64,000 nt of DNA from Acidobacteriaceae bacterium. Its GTDB lineage: Bacteria > Acidobacteriota > Terriglobia > Bryobacterales > Bryobacteraceae. The first letter of the stretch is position 1; each line of letters begins with the position of its first letter. This document shows, piece after piece, positions 1 through 9,742 of the stretch. The position numbers and the translations under genes were made by a program. The stretch lies in the NCBI GenBank assembly GCA_020247055.1, contig JADCJL010000190.1:1-64000 (forward strand), in the 5' to 3' direction. The notes below the pieces were generated by a model, which was given only the letters and a program-made list of their open reading frames with translations, did no database searches and was not told the DNA's origin.

Positions 1-524
1 GCCAGCGCGACGATGCGTATGAAGAGATCCGGGGCGTGCTGCGGCGATTCCGGAAGACACCGGCGGCGGCCGAAGATGATTTCTCGATCACCACGGCCGA
101 CCAGATTATTGCGCAGTTCAACTCGATCAACGGGCTGATCATTCTGGTATCGACGGCGCTGTCGGGCTTGGGGCTGCTGGTGGGCGGCATCGGGGTGATG
201 AACATCATGCTCGTGAGTGTGACCGAGCGGACGAAAGAGATTGGGACGCGGAAGGCGCTGGGGGCGCGGCGGAGCGACATTGTGATTCAGTTTCTGACCG
301 AGGCGGTGACGTTGACGGGCCTGGGCGGTTTGCTGGGCATTGTAATTTCGATTCTGGTGACGCTGTTAGTCGGCGCGCTGGTGCCGTCGCTGCCGAGCGT
401 GGTGCCGCCGTGGGCGGTCGGGGTCGGCTTTGGCGTGAGCGTCGGGATCGGGCTGTTTTTCGGGGTTTGGCCGGCGTTCAAAGCGGCGCGGCTCGACCCG
501 GTCGAAGCGCTGCGCTACGAGTAA
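1..524 (+). CDS. ABC transporter permease, MacB/FtsX type (C-terminal part)
   Basis: The reading frame is open from the first base, so the gene begins before the window and only about the last 173 residues are visible. Three hydrophobic segments are present, with the loop motif [25 protein letters not shown] that is shortened here to its core [15 protein letters not shown]. This TERT(R/K)EIGxRKA signature is typical of the last cytoplasmic loop of MacB-like FtsX permeases, and the end [10 protein letters not shown] is the usual C-terminus. Such permeases work with a MacB ATPase and a periplasmic adaptor to move peptides, lipids or drugs across the envelope. The partner genes must lie upstream. 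The substrate cannot be told from this fragment. Confidence 0.9.
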   Translation, partial: QRDDAYEEIRGVLRRFRKTPAAAEDDFSITTADQIIAQFNSINGLIILVSTALSGLGLLVGGIGVMNIMLVSVTERTKEIGTRKALGARRSDIVIQFLTEAVTLTGLGGLLGIVISILVTLLVGALVPSLPSVVPPWAVGVGFGVSVGIGLFFGVWPAFKAARLDPVEALRYE

Positions 525-574
525 GACACCACGTGTAAGACACGACCGGCTCCAATTACTGCGACAATGTCGGA

Positions 575-1402
575 ATGGTCGCTGAAATTGAAGGCGTGCG
601 CCTGCACCTGGCGCATCCGGACGAATTGCATGGTGAATGGGTGGGGCAACAGGACGTGTTGCGTCAACTGCTGGCCGCGTGGCTGGTGATTGACGACCGG
701 GACCTGCCGATGAACCCGCGTCTGGTGGGAAAGCCCGGGGTGGGCAAGACGACGCTGGCTTACGCGGCGGCCAAGCGGTTGGGCCGCGAGGTATACATCA
801 TGCAGGCGACCTCGGATACGCGGCCGGAGGATCTGCTGGTGACGCCGGTGATCGAAGGCGAGGGGCAACTGCGGTATGTGGCCTCGGGCCTGGTGACGGC
901 GATGATCCGGGGCGGTATCTGCATTCTCGACGAAGGCAACCGGATGAGCGAAAAATCGTGGGCCTCGCTCGCGCCGCTGCTCGACAACCGTCGCTATGTG
1001 GAGTCGGTGATTGCGGGCATCAAGATTAAAGCCCATCCGCTGTTCCGCATCGTTTCGACGATGAACGACGACAGCTCAACCTTTGATCTGCCCGAGTACA
1101 TTCACTCGCGCCTGCAGCCGCAGATCCTGATCGATTTCCCGAACTTCGACGAGGAGCTGGCGATTCTGCGGGAGAACCTGCCGTTTGCCGAAGACAGTAT
1201 CCTCGAGTACGTCACCGAGTTTCTGCAGCACGCGCACGCGGCCGATGAGCGGTACTCGGCGCGCGACGGCATCAACATTGCGCGGTACACGAGCAAGCTG
1301 CGGCACATGGCCAAGGACGGCGCAATGGCCGGCGATGCGATGCGCACGGCGATTGTCGAAACGCTCGGCGAAGAGGCCCTGCGGTATGTTCCCCGCAGCT
1401 GA
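575..1402 (+). CDS. MoxR-type AAA+ ATPase
   Basis: This 275-residue protein has a Walker A motif GKPGVGKT at 52-59 and a Walker B ICILDE at 115-120. The sensor region VSTMND and a C-terminal helical part fit the MoxR/AAA_5 group. MoxR ATPases are usually chaperone-like and act with a VWA-domain partner on metal insertion or complex maturation. Here the next gene starts inside this one (17 nt overlap, other frame), so the two are surely co-translated, but the partner shows no VWA MIDAS motif. The start ATG at 575 follows the upstream permease by 50 nt. The family is clear; the target is unknown. Confidence 0.88.
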   Translation: MVAEIEGVRLHLAHPDELHGEWVGQQDVLRQLLAAWLVIDDRDLPMNPRLVGKPGVGKTTLAYAAAKRLGREVYIMQATSDTRPEDLLVTPVIEGEGQLRYVASGLVTAMIRGGICILDEGNRMSEKSWASLAPLLDNRRYVESVIAGIKIKAHPLFRIVSTMNDDSSTFDLPEYIHSRLQPQILIDFPNFDEELAILRENLPFAEDSILEYVTEFLQHAHAADERYSARDGINIARYTSKLRHMAKDGAMAGDAMRTAIVETLGEEALRYVPRS

Positions 1403-3218
1403 CGAAGCGGGCAGCCTGCGGCGCGGCGCCTGGCGCTACTTTCCGGTAGCGCCGGGACGCTTGGAGTTCGCCGTCGAGGTGCGGCGGGCGATTCTGGCGG
1501 CGCAGCCGAAAGTGGTGGCTGTCGAACTGCCGCACGCCTGCGAGGAGTTTTATCTGCGGGCGATCGACCGGCTGCCACAGTGCTCGGCACTGATGTATCC
1601 GACGCCGGACGCCTTCGACCTGGGCGAGGAGTCGTTCATCTACGTGCCGGTGGAGCCGTGCGACCCCTTCGTCGAAGCGGTGCGGACGGCGCGGGAGATT
1701 GGCGCCGAGGTGCTGTTCATCGAGCCGGCGCTGCAGGACCGGCCGCACGTGGCGGCGCAGTATCCGGACCCGTACGCGATACGGCGAATTGGCCTCGACA
1801 AGTACATCGAGGCCTACCGGCTGCAGCCGCCGCCCCGGGATGAGGAGTTGGAGGCGCACGGCGCGGGGATGGCTTGGCGCCTGCAGGGCGCCGACCCGCT
1901 GGCCGACACGCTGATCGTGGTCTCGTTCAACCTGCTCGACCCGCTGCTCGACGCCATGCAGATTCCGCAGGAGGAGCCGGCCAAGCGCCTGAAGGCGTCG
2001 CGGGTGCGCCTCGTGAATCCCGACCCGGAGTGTCTGGCCGAGATCACCACCGAAATGCCGTACCTGCAGCAGCGGTACGAGTTGTGGCGGATCACCGGCA
2101 AAGAGGACATTTTGATTGACCGGCAGCGGGCCAATTTCGACCTGCTGCGCGAAGCCGAGGCGCAGTATCACAAGAACACCGGCGATACGGTGGCGCACTG
2201 GCAGCGGCGGCTGCTGGCCAAGTACATGCGGAACCTGGCGCGAACGAACCACGACCTCGTGGCCGGTCTGTTTGATGTGACGGTTGCGGCGCGATCGATT
2301 GTCGACGACAACTACGGCTGGGAGGTCTGGGAGCTGGCCAACCGGTACGCGGCCCAGAAGATTGCGCCCGATATCGAGACGATGCGCATCCAGGCCGAGA
2401 ACGTCTGGCTGAATACGAAAAAGATTCGGTTGCGGCGGCGCCTGCCGCGCCCCAAGCAGCGGCTGATGCCGCGCGGGTTGAAGCAGCGCAGGAAGGAGAA
2501 GGAGCCGGGCGAATGGAAGCACCGGCTGGACGGCGAATCGATCTGCAGCTACCCGCCCGAGGACCTGGCGATTGAAACCTACGGTCGCTTTTTGAAAGAG
2601 AAAGCCCGGAGCCTGCTGAGCGAAGACCGGATGCGGGTGCAGGAGTTTTCCAGTTCGCTGCTCGACGGCATCGACCTGCGCGAGACCCTGCGCAACTGGC
2701 ACAAAGGCAGCATCTACGTCCGGGAGGCCAACCGGATTGCGGGCGACGCCGGGGCGCTCTGCGTCATCTTCGACGAAGACCCCGACGACCGCTACAGCTA
2801 CCTGGCCACCTGGCAGGGCGAGCACCAGAACGAATCCGACATGGCGTTTTATGCCACCAACCCGGCGGCGCACGTGGTGGGGCCGGGCATTGGGCGGGCC
2901 GAATATGGGGGCTTTCTGATGACCCTGCCGGCGCGCCGCATGTCGTATGTCTGGAGCGACCCGGACTACGCGTTTGCCGAATCGAAGTCCGAGACGCTGC
3001 TGCTGGCGGCGCTCGACTACTCGGTGGAGCGGCACGTGGTCTACGTCGCCGCCAAGCCGCCGCGCAGCGTCTTCCGCTCGATCGCCGCCCGGCTGAACCG
3101 TTCGATTATTTACATCCCGATTGGCGCCCTGTCGAGCGACAAGGTGAAACGATTACGCGTCGTACATATTCTTGATAGTTATGCACGCCGAAAGGAGGCC
3201 AAGGACTACATATGGTGA
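1386..3218 (+). CDS. MoxR-partner protein of unknown family (N-terminal TraB/DUF5682-like resemblance)
   Basis: This is a 610-residue soluble protein, no signal peptide seen. The open frame extends upstream to 1185, but that part lies inside the MoxR gene; the ATG at 1386 gives a sensible 17 nt overlap. The N-terminus has an alternating strand/helix pattern with [11 protein letters not shown] at about 38-48, reminiscent of TraB-like or DUF5682 proteins that also sit beside MoxR ATPases. The middle is helical and very basic (around 360-390, rich in R and K). The C-terminal part is alpha/beta again. I do not recognise a catalytic motif or a VWA MIDAS. It may be the substrate or effector subunit of the MoxR ATPase; that is inference from coupling only. 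Confidence 0.6.
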   Translation: MFPAADEAGSLRRGAWRYFPVAPGRLEFAVEVRRAILAAQPKVVAVELPHACEEFYLRAIDRLPQCSALMYPTPDAFDLGEESFIYVPVEPCDPFVEAVRTAREIGAEVLFIEPALQDRPHVAAQYPDPYAIRRIGLDKYIEAYRLQPPPRDEELEAHGAGMAWRLQGADPLADTLIVVSFNLLDPLLDAMQIPQEEPAKRLKASRVRLVNPDPECLAEITTEMPYLQQRYELWRITGKEDILIDRQRANFDLLREAEAQYHKNTGDTVAHWQRRLLAKYMRNLARTNHDLVAGLFDVTVAARSIVDDNYGWEVWELANRYAAQKIAPDIETMRIQAENVWLNTKKIRLRRRLPRPKQRLMPRGLKQRRKEKEPGEWKHRLDGESICSYPPEDLAIETYGRFLKEKARSLLSEDRMRVQEFSSSLLDGIDLRETLRNWHKGSIYVREANRIAGDAGALCVIFDEDPDDRYSYLATWQGEHQNESDMAFYATNPAAHVVGPGIGRAEYGGFLMTLPARRMSYVWSDPDYAFAESKSETLLLAALDYSVERHVVYVAAKPPRSVFRSIAARLNRSIIYIPIGALSSDKVKRLRVVHILDSYARRKEAKDYIW

Positions 3219-3874
3219 TCGGACGCCGCTCGCTGCTTTGGACGCTGGCCGCCGGAACGCTTCCGGCGCAGACCGACAAGACCACGCTGGGATTGAAGGA
3301 GGTGCTGACGGTGGGGTTGAACAACGCCGTCAACCTCACGGGCCGCGTGGATGGCTTTTTTCGAAACGAAGCCATTAAAATTCTGATGCCGCCGAAGCTG
3401 CAGCCGCTCGTGCGGGGCCTACAAATGATCGGCATGGGGGCGAAGATCGACGAGTTTGTTCTGTCGATGAACCGCGCCGCCGAGCAGGCCGCGCCGCTCG
3501 CCAAGCCCATCTTCGGAAATGCCATCAAGACCGTCAACTTCGACGACGCCCGCGGCCTGCTGACGGGCGGCGAGACGGCGATCACCGACTTCTTCCGTAA
3601 GAAGACCTACGATCCGCTGGCGGTGGCTTTTCGGCCGCCGGTGGGCGAGGCGATGGGGCAAGTGGGCGCCACGCGACAGTACAACGAACTGGTGGGCCGG
3701 TTTCAGAAGATCCCATTTGCCGGCAAGCTCGAGGTGATGAACATCGAGGAGTACGTGGTGGGCAAGGCGCTCGACGGCCTGTTCTACATGGTGGCGCAGG
3801 AAGAAAAGCAGATCCGGAAGAACCCGGCGGCGCGGGTGACGTCCGTGCTTAAGGACATATTCGGCAGACGGTAA
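3212..3874 (+). CDS. DUF4197 family secreted protein
   Basis: This 220-residue protein begins with a twin-arginine-looking signal ([17 protein letters not shown]), so it is probably exported. The rest matches the DUF4197 pattern: an early [14 protein letters not shown] segment, then [17 protein letters not shown]-like helix with the sequence [19 protein letters not shown], and a late [17 protein letters not shown] stretch. The function of the family is not known. Its start overlaps the stop of the preceding gene by 7 nt, so it belongs to the MoxR operon. Its 3' end overlaps the convergent methyltransferase gene by 26 nt. Confidence 0.8.
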   Translation: MVIGRRSLLWTLAAGTLPAQTDKTTLGLKEVLTVGLNNAVNLTGRVDGFFRNEAIKILMPPKLQPLVRGLQMIGMGAKIDEFVLSMNRAAEQAAPLAKPIFGNAIKTVNFDDARGLLTGGETAITDFFRKKTYDPLAVAFRPPVGEAMGQVGATRQYNELVGRFQKIPFAGKLEVMNIEEYVVGKALDGLFYMVAQEEKQIRKNPAARVTSVLKDIFGRR

Positions 3875-4499
3875 GGCCGTCGCCGAGGGGCAGGAGCGAG
3901 AGGTCGATGCGGGGGTCGGCCTGGAGTTTTTTGTTGAGGGCGCGGATGGCGAGGGTGTCGGCGTCCTGTTTGGCGGGGTTGATGACGTCGCCGTGCCAGA
4001 GGGTGTTGTCGATAAGGATGAGGCCGCCGGGGCGAACGAGTTGGAGGCAGCGTTCGTAGTAGGCGTCGTAGTTGACCTTGTCGGCGTCGATGAAGGCGAA
4101 GTCGAAGGGTCCGGTGAGGGTATTGAGGGTTTCGAGGGCGGGGGCGAGACGGAGGTCGATCTTGTGGGCGACGCCGGCCTCTTGCCAGTAGGGGCGGCCG
4201 AGGGAGGTCCATTCGTCGCTGATGTCGCAGGCGATGACTTGGCCATCTTCCGGCAGGGCGAGGGCGGTGATGAGAGCGCTGTAGCCGGTGAAGACGCCGA
4301 TTTCGATGGTGCGGCGGGCTCCGGTGAGGCGGAGGAGGAGTTGCATGAACTGGCCCTGCTCCGGGGTGATCTGCATGACGGCGCGGGGGTGGGAGGCGGT
4401 GGCGGCGCGGAGGCGGGCGAGGAGGGGGTGATCGCGGAGCGAGACTTCGCGAAGGTAGCCGCTGAGAGCGGCGGTCATTTCAATGTGGGCGGAGGACAT
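3849..4499 (-). CDS. class I SAM-dependent O-methyltransferase (CCoAOMT-like)
   Basis: This 216-residue enzyme belongs to the Methyltransf_3 family, as shown by [14 protein letters not shown] (SAM-binding motif I), the metal-site stretch [16 protein letters not shown] and [19 protein letters not shown]. These enzymes use a divalent cation to methylate catechol-like hydroxyls. An ATG at 4499 was chosen, 10 nt after the stop of the cobA/hemD fusion; a GTG at 4508 is also possible. It is the last gene of the tetrapyrrole operon, but the family does not normally act on tetrapyrroles, so it may simply be co-transcribed. Confidence 0.88.
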   Translation of the reverse strand: MSSAHIEMTAALSGYLREVSLRDHPLLARLRAATASHPRAVMQITPEQGQFMQLLLRLTGARRTIEIGVFTGYSALITALALPEDGQVIACDISDEWTSLGRPYWQEAGVAHKIDLRLAPALETLNTLTGPFDFAFIDADKVNYDAYYERCLQLVRPGGLILIDNTLWHGDVINPAKQDADTLAIRALNKKLQADPRIDLSLLPLGDGLTVCRICP

Positions 4500-4509
4500 C
4501 GTTACCACG

Positions 4510-5958
4510 CTACCGCAAAGCGGTGCCCGCCAACGCGGCCACCAGCCCGGGAATGGTGAACTCGCGGGCTTCGACCGCGACTTCGTAGCCGTGCTGGCGG
4601 ACGGTCGAGCTGGTCACCGGACCGATGGAGGCGATGCGGGCGCCGGCGTCGAGGAGGCGTCCGCCGCCGAGGGCGAGAAAGTTCTTGACGGTGCTCGAAC
4701 TGGTAAAAGTGACCCAATCGGCGGCGGCGACGGCGGACAGATCGGTAGCCGGAACCGCCGTATAGTAGGCTTCCACCACGTCTACCTGCGCCCCGCGCGC
4801 GCGCAGAGCGTCCGGCGCCACATCGCGGGCGACGGCGGCGCGGGGGAGGAGGATGCGCTGGCCGGCGAGATCATACTTTTCGAGGGCGGCCACGAGGCTC
4901 TCGGCCACGTACTCTTGCGGGATGACGTCGACTTTGAGATGCAGCGCCGTGAGAGCGGCGGCGGTGGCCGGGCCGATGGCGCAGAGGCGGGCGCGGAGTT
5001 GGCGGAGATCAACCGGGCTGGCATCGAGCGCGGCGAGGAAGCCACGCACCCCGTTGGCGCTCGTAAAGATCAGCCAGTCGTAGCTGGCCAACTGCGCGAT
5101 GGCGGCGGCGAGAGGGGCGGGATCGCGGGGCGGCCGGATTTCGATGGCGGGTAACTCGAAGACCTCGGCGCCGAGCGCGCGGAGGGGGTCGGCCATGCCG
5201 GCGCGCGTCGTGACGATGCGCTGGCCGAAGAGGGGAAGTTTTTCAAACCAGTTGAGCTTTTCGCGGAGGGCGACAACTTCGCCGATGACGACCGAGGCGG
5301 GCGGGCGCATCTGGGCGGCGGCGACCTGCGCGGGGAGATCAGCGAGGGTGGCGACAATGGTCTGCTGGTTGGGCCGGGTGCCCCAGCGGACGGCCATGGC
5401 GGGGGTGGCGGGGTGGCGCCCGGCCGCGATGAGCCGGGCGGAAATGTCGCCGATGGCGGTGAGCCCCATGTAGATGACCAGCGTTTCGGCGTGGCCGACG
5501 CGGGACCAGTCGATTTGTTCGGGCTGGTGGCCGGTGACGAAGGTGACGGCGCTCGTGTGGTCGCGGTGGGTCAGCGGCACGCCGGAGTAGGCGGCGATGC
5601 CAAGGGCGGCGGTGACGCCGGGGACGATTTCGTAGGCGATGCCGGCTTCGACGAGCGCCTCCATCTCTTCCCCGCCCCGGCCGAAGATGAGCGGGTCGCC
5701 GCCCTTGAGGCGGACGACAAGGTGGCCGGCGCGGGCGTGGCCGATCATCAGCCGGGCGATCTCGGACTGCGGCATCGCGTGGTCGGCCTTCTTTTTGCCG
5801 ACGTAGATACGTTCGGCGGCGGGGGAGGCGTAATCGAGCACGGCGTCGCTGGCGAGGTGGTCGTGCAGAATGACATCGGCGCGGGCAAGGAGTTCGCGGC
5901 CTTTGATCGTCAGCAGGCCGGGATCACCCGGCCCCGCGCCGACGAGATAGACCTTCAT
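4510..5958 (-). CDS. cobA/hemD: fused uroporphyrinogen-III C-methyltransferase / uroporphyrinogen-III synthase
   Basis: This 482-residue fusion has a CobA-type domain at about 1-240. It shows the SAM-binding start VYLVGAGPGDPGLLTIKG, the RLKGGDPLIFGRGGEE motif and the VTGH motif. A HemD domain follows at about 255-482 with IVTTRAG, WLIFTSANGVRGF and a closing WVTFTSSSTVKNF motif. HemD makes uroporphyrinogen III from hydroxymethylbilane, and CobA methylates it to precorrin-2, so one polypeptide covers the branch point from heme to siroheme and cobalamin. Its ATG overlaps the hemC stop as ATGA. Siroheme made here could serve the nitrite/sulfite reductase 6 kb away. Confidence 0.95.
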   Translation of the reverse strand: MKVYLVGAGPGDPGLLTIKGRELLARADVILHDHLASDAVLDYASPAAERIYVGKKKADHAMPQSEIARLMIGHARAGHLVVRLKGGDPLIFGRGGEEMEALVEAGIAYEIVPGVTAALGIAAYSGVPLTHRDHTSAVTFVTGHQPEQIDWSRVGHAETLVIYMGLTAIGDISARLIAAGRHPATPAMAVRWGTRPNQQTIVATLADLPAQVAAAQMRPPASVVIGEVVALREKLNWFEKLPLFGQRIVTTRAGMADPLRALGAEVFELPAIEIRPPRDPAPLAAAIAQLASYDWLIFTSANGVRGFLAALDASPVDLRQLRARLCAIGPATAAALTALHLKVDVIPQEYVAESLVAALEKYDLAGQRILLPRAAVARDVAPDALRARGAQVDVVEAYYTAVPATDLSAVAAADWVTFTSSSTVKNFLALGGGRLLDAGARIASIGPVTSSTVRQHGYEVAVEAREFTIPGLVAALAGTALR

Positions 5959-6857
5959 GGGTGGTACACCTGCTCGAGAATGGCGCGGGCGCCGCCGTCG
6001 AGCAACCGCTGGCCGAGGGCGGCGCCGACCGCTTCGGCATCGTCGCCGGAGGCTTCGGCGCGGATGACCAGCCGTCCATCGGGAGAGACGCAGACGCCGT
6101 GGAGGTGGACCGCCTCGCCGGCAAGGGTAGCGTGGGCGCCCAGCGGCACCTGGCAGCCGCCGCCGAGGGCGCGCAGGGCGGCGCGTTCGGCGGTGACGCA
6201 GCGGCGGGTGGCGGCGTCGTCGAGCAGGGCGGCGGCGTCGAAGCCGGGGCCGGCGGCGAGGGTTTCGATGGCGAGCGCGCCCTGGGCCACGGCGGGCATC
6301 ATCAGTTCCGGAGCGAGGTACTCGGCAACGTGGGCGCCGAGGCCGAGGCGATGGAGGCCGGCGGCGGCGAGGATGATGGCGTCGTACTGGCCCTCCTGCT
6401 GCTTGCGCAGGCGGGTATCGACGTTGCCGCGAATGTTTTCGATGACGAGGTCCGGCCGCCGCGCCTGCAACTGGGCGGCACGGCGGAGCGAACTGGTGCC
6501 GACCTTGGCGCCGGCGGGCAGGTCAACAAGCCGGCGGCCGACGACGACATCGCGCGGGTCTTCGCGGACGGGGATGGCCGAAAGCACGAGACCGGCGGGC
6601 AGTTCCGTCGGCATGTCCTTGCAGGAGTGGACGGCCAGATGCACGCGGCCATCGAGCAGCGCCTCTTCGATCTCTTTGGTGAACAGGCCCTTCGAGCCGA
6701 TTTTCGAGAGCGATACATCGGTGATCCGGTCGCCGGTGGTCTGGATGATTTCGATCGAGACGGAGTAGCCGCGCTGTTCGAGTTGGGACTTCACCCAGTT
6801 CGACTGCCACAGCGCCAGTTGGGAGCCGCGGCTCCCGATAATGAGCGGGTTATTCAT
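5955..6857 (-). CDS. hemC: hydroxymethylbilane synthase
   Basis: HemC joins four porphobilinogen molecules into hydroxymethylbilane. The 300-residue protein starts at the ATG at 6857, giving the typical NPLIIGSRGSQLALWQ N-terminus and an 8 nt overlap with the hemA stop; an upstream extension of the frame is not needed. The catalytic aspartate is in HSCKDMP (D81) and the cysteine that binds the dipyrromethane cofactor is C235 in LGGGCQVPLGAH. The length is normal for the family. It is the third gene of the operon. Confidence 0.97.
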   Translation of the reverse strand: MNNPLIIGSRGSQLALWQSNWVKSQLEQRGYSVSIEIIQTTGDRITDVSLSKIGSKGLFTKEIEEALLDGRVHLAVHSCKDMPTELPAGLVLSAIPVREDPRDVVVGRRLVDLPAGAKVGTSSLRRAAQLQARRPDLVIENIRGNVDTRLRKQQEGQYDAIILAAAGLHRLGLGAHVAEYLAPELMMPAVAQGALAIETLAAGPGFDAAALLDDAATRRCVTAERAALRALGGGCQVPLGAHATLAGEAVHLHGVCVSPDGRLVIRAEASGDDAEAVGAALGQRLLDGGARAILEQVYHP

Positions 6858-8121
6858 CGGTTTCAAGGCGGAAGAGGCGGCGCACGAGGGCGACGGCCTG
6901 CCAGCCATCTTCCTGCGTAGCGGCCTTGCGCAGTTCGGAGATAGCGCCGTGGGCCACCTTGTTCATGAGCCCTTTGGTGAGGGCTTCGAGCGCCTCCTCC
7001 TGCTGCGGGGAGAGCGCGCCGAGCTTGGCGCGCATGCGCTGCAGTTCGGCGCGGCGAAGGTGATCGAGGTGTTCCTGCAGTTCGACGATGATGGGGGTAG
7101 CGGCGCGGGTCTTGAGCCGGGCGACGAGCTTTTCCACCTCTTCAGCGATGATGGCTTCCCCGGTGGCGGCTTCGGATTCCCGCTCCTTGCGGTTCTGGTC
7201 AACCACTTTGCCAAGGTCGTCGATGTCGTAGAGGAAGACGTTTTCGAGCTGGTTGACGGCCGGTTCAATGTTACGCGGCACGGCGATATCGATGAGAAAC
7301 ATGGGGCGGCCGCGACGGAGGCCCATGGCGCGCTGTACCTGCTCGCGGGTGAGGAGGTAATGGGGGGCGCCGCTCGAGGTGATGACGATGTCCACCTCGG
7401 GCAGCGACTGCGCGAAGGCGTCGTAGTCGATGATGGTGCCGCTGAAGATCGCGGCCATCTCTTCGGCGCGGGAGCGGGTGCGGTTGGTGACGAGGATGCG
7501 GCTGACGCCGCTGCGGTGGAGGTGCCGGGCGGCGAGTTCGCTCATCTTGCCGGCGCCGACCAGCAGCACGCGGCAGTCCTTCAGATTGCCGAAAATCTCG
7601 CGGGCCAGTTCGACGGCGGCGAAGCTGACCGAAACGGCATTCTGGCCGATCATCGTCTCCGTGCGGACGCGCTTGGCGACCGAGAAGGCGCGGGTAAGCA
7701 CGGTATCGAGGTAGGTGCCCACCGCGCCGGAACTCTTGGCGACGGCGTAGGCCTGCTTCAGCTGGCCGAGGATCTGCGGTTCGCCGAGGACCATGGAATC
7801 GAGCGAGGAGGCGACGCGGAACAGGTGGCGGATGGCGTCGCGGTCGTCGTAGGTGTACAGGTGCGCCCGGAGCTTTTTGCTTTCGACGTGCCGGGCCCGG
7901 CCGAGGAACTCTTCGAGCGACCGCTGGGCGTCCACCTGGTCGTCGGTGGCAACGGCGATTTCGACGCGATTGCACGTCGAAAGAATCAGGCCTTCGTGGA
8001 AGCCGGCGCTTTCGCGCAGTTCGCGTAGAGCGTCCGGGAGAGCGGCGTCGGAGAAGGCGACGCGCTCGCGCACTTCGACTGGCGCCGTCCGGTGATTGAT
8101 GCCTGTGACGTGGAGCTTCAT
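6850..8121 (-). CDS. hemA: glutamyl-tRNA reductase
   Basis: HemA reduces glutamyl-tRNA to glutamate-1-semialdehyde, the first committed step of the C5 route to 5-aminolevulinate. The 423-residue protein starts with MKLHVTGINHRTAPVEVRE at the ATG 8121, which overlaps the stop of the upstream membrane gene as ATGA. The active-site cysteine is C50 in LILSTCNRVEI. A Rossmann NADPH-binding domain follows (VLLVGAGKMSELAARHL), then the helical dimerisation tail. The open frame runs upstream to 8583 but that part is antisense-like noise inside the neighbouring gene. Confidence 0.97.
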   Translation of the reverse strand: MKLHVTGINHRTAPVEVRERVAFSDAALPDALRELRESAGFHEGLILSTCNRVEIAVATDDQVDAQRSLEEFLGRARHVESKKLRAHLYTYDDRDAIRHLFRVASSLDSMVLGEPQILGQLKQAYAVAKSSGAVGTYLDTVLTRAFSVAKRVRTETMIGQNAVSVSFAAVELAREIFGNLKDCRVLLVGAGKMSELAARHLHRSGVSRILVTNRTRSRAEEMAAIFSGTIIDYDAFAQSLPEVDIVITSSGAPHYLLTREQVQRAMGLRRGRPMFLIDIAVPRNIEPAVNQLENVFLYDIDDLGKVVDQNRKERESEAATGEAIIAEEVEKLVARLKTRAATPIIVELQEHLDHLRRAELQRMRAKLGALSPQQEEALEALTKGLMNKVAHGAISELRKAATQEDGWQAVALVRRLFRLETDE

Positions 8122-8945
8122 CGGGCGAGCAGACCACGCAGATCGGTATGGGAGACCCAGGTGAGCGCGCTGAACATCAGCATATAGATGGAGAGGAAGG
8201 CGGCGCGGCGGCCGCGCCATCCGGCGCTCGAACGCAGGTAAACCACCACGAGATAAAAGATCCAGGTAAACAGGGCGATGTGCACTCTGCCCTCGCTGAT
8301 CCAGCGGGTGCCGGATTCGATGTAGGCCCACAGGCAGCCCGTGATGACCCCGGCCGTGGTGCAGACAAATCCTACCGCCATCGACCGGGAGCTGAGCGAA
8401 TCGAGGGTGCCGAGCGGCGGGAGTCGATCGAAGAGACCGCCCGCGGATTTCGATTTCAAGTGACGCTCCTGCAACAGGTAGAAGACGGAACTGCCGGCCA
8501 TCAGCAGCATGGCGGCGTATCCGCCCAGGACGAGCAGAACATGGGCGAGCAGCCAGGCGTCGCGGAGCGTGGGGGCCCCCCACGGCTCTACCGGCACGGC
8601 CGTCGCGCCGATCATCGCCAGCAGAAAAGTGACGGGGAAGATGAAGATGGCCAGACTGGAGAAGTCATACAGCTTGTAGACAACCAGAAAAGCGACCGCA
8701 ATCAGAATCGCGCACGCGCTGATGGTTTGATGAAAGGTCTGTAGCGCGAGGTGCCCGCTTTGCATCGACTGTTCGACGATCGATACGGCATGCAGCAGAA
8801 CCCCGGCGGCAAACGCGGGGAGCGCGAAAGAGAACAATCGGCTCGAACGGCGCCAGACAAAAAACAGGACGTGGACCAACCCAACGGCGTAAAGCACCGT
8901 CGCCACCCGCAGCCAAAGTATGCTGATGTCTTGCATCGATCCCAC
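8118..8945 (-). CDS. CcsA/HemX-like membrane protein
   Basis: About 275 residues with eight or so membrane helices. Paired histidine-containing segments (LLHAVSIVEQ, LQTFHQTISA, LLAHVLLVLGGYA) are characteristic of the CcmC/CcsA/HemX superfamily. The tryptophan-rich heme-binding WWD motif of true CcsA is not evident; only PWGAPTLRDAW is seen. Together with its place directly before hemA (ATGA overlap), this favours a HemX-like role linked to glutamyl-tRNA reductase over cytochrome c assembly. Two starts are possible: GTG at 8945, which lies 5 nt after a TATACT -10 and would be leaderless, or ATG at 8936. Confidence 0.85.
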   Translation of the reverse strand: MGSMQDISILWLRVATVLYAVGLVHVLFFVWRRSSRLFSFALPAFAAGVLLHAVSIVEQSMQSGHLALQTFHQTISACAILIAVAFLVVYKLYDFSSLAIFIFPVTFLLAMIGATAVPVEPWGAPTLRDAWLLAHVLLVLGGYAAMLLMAGSSVFYLLQERHLKSKSAGGLFDRLPPLGTLDSLSSRSMAVGFVCTTAGVITGCLWAYIESGTRWISEGRVHIALFTWIFYLVVVYLRSSAGWRGRRAAFLSIYMLMFSALTWVSHTDLRGLLAR

Positions 8946-8950
8946 TTCTC

Positions 8951-8956
8951 AGTATA
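8951..8956 (-). promoter_or_regulatory. -10 element of the hem operon (TATACT)
   Basis: On the minus strand TATACT ends 5 nt before the GTG at 8945 and 14 nt before the ATG at 8936. The divergent SDR gene starts at 8969, so this 23 nt gap must hold both promoters. Confidence 0.45.
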
Positions 8957-8968
8957 TCGAGTAACCCT

Positions 8969-9685
8969 ATGAGCACTACCTTAGAAGGAAAGAGAGCCCT
9001 GGTGACCGGGGGCACGCGCGGCATCGGCCGGGCCATCGTGGAGCGGCTACTGGCGGCGGGCGCCCGGGTGGCCTTCTGCGGAAGAAGCGAGGCCGACTGG
9101 GCCGAGGAGGAGTTGCGCGCCCGCGGCTTCACGCAGGCCTTCGCGACCTCCTGCGATGTTTCCATTCCGGAACAGGTGGAGGAACTGTTCCGGTTCGCCG
9201 ATGCCAAATTGGGAGGTTTGGACATTCTGGTCAACAACGCCGGCATTGGGATCTTCAAGCCGACGGCGGAACTGACCATCGAGGATTGGCGGCGCACGAT
9301 CGACATCAACCTGAGCGGCAGCTTTTACTGTTCGCGGGCGGCGCTCGAGCGGATGCGGCCGGCCGGCGGCGGCTACATCATCAACCTGTCGAGCCTGGCC
9401 GGAAAAAACCCATTTGCGGGTGGGGCGGCCTACAATGCATCCAAGTTCGGATTAAACGGGTTCAGTGAAGCGATGATGCTGGATCACCGGCAGGAAGAAA
9501 TCCGAGTCACTTACATCATGCCGGGGAGTGTAGACACGAATTTTTCCCCACGAACCGGGGGAAAAGGCGCAGATTGGAAGATTGCTCCCGAAGATGTTGC
9601 CGATATGGTTCTTGCGGTATTGAGAATGCCCGCGCGAACTTTGGTGAGCCGGGTAGAGATACGGCCCTCGAAACCGGGGAAGTAG
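8969..9685 (+). CDS. SDR family NAD(P)-dependent oxidoreductase
   Basis: A 238-residue classical short-chain dehydrogenase. It has the cofactor motif VTGGTRGIGRA at 12-22, the structural NNAG motif, the catalytic serine in INLSSLAG and the YxxxK pair in YNASK. The C-terminal substrate-binding part is short. FabG-like enzymes and sugar or secondary-alcohol dehydrogenases share this layout, so the substrate cannot be called. It is divergent from the tetrapyrrole operon and has no obvious operon partner. Confidence 0.93.
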   Translation: MSTTLEGKRALVTGGTRGIGRAIVERLLAAGARVAFCGRSEADWAEEELRARGFTQAFATSCDVSIPEQVEELFRFADAKLGGLDILVNNAGIGIFKPTAELTIEDWRRTIDINLSGSFYCSRAALERMRPAGGGYIINLSSLAGKNPFAGGAAYNASKFGLNGFSEAMMLDHRQEEIRVTYIMPGSVDTNFSPRTGGKGADWKIAPEDVADMVLAVLRMPARTLVSRVEIRPSKPGK

Positions 9686-9742
9686 CTGGCGAATTTCGGT
9701 CTTGGCAATCGGCATCTGAATTGCTCAGGTGTTGGTTGAGGT

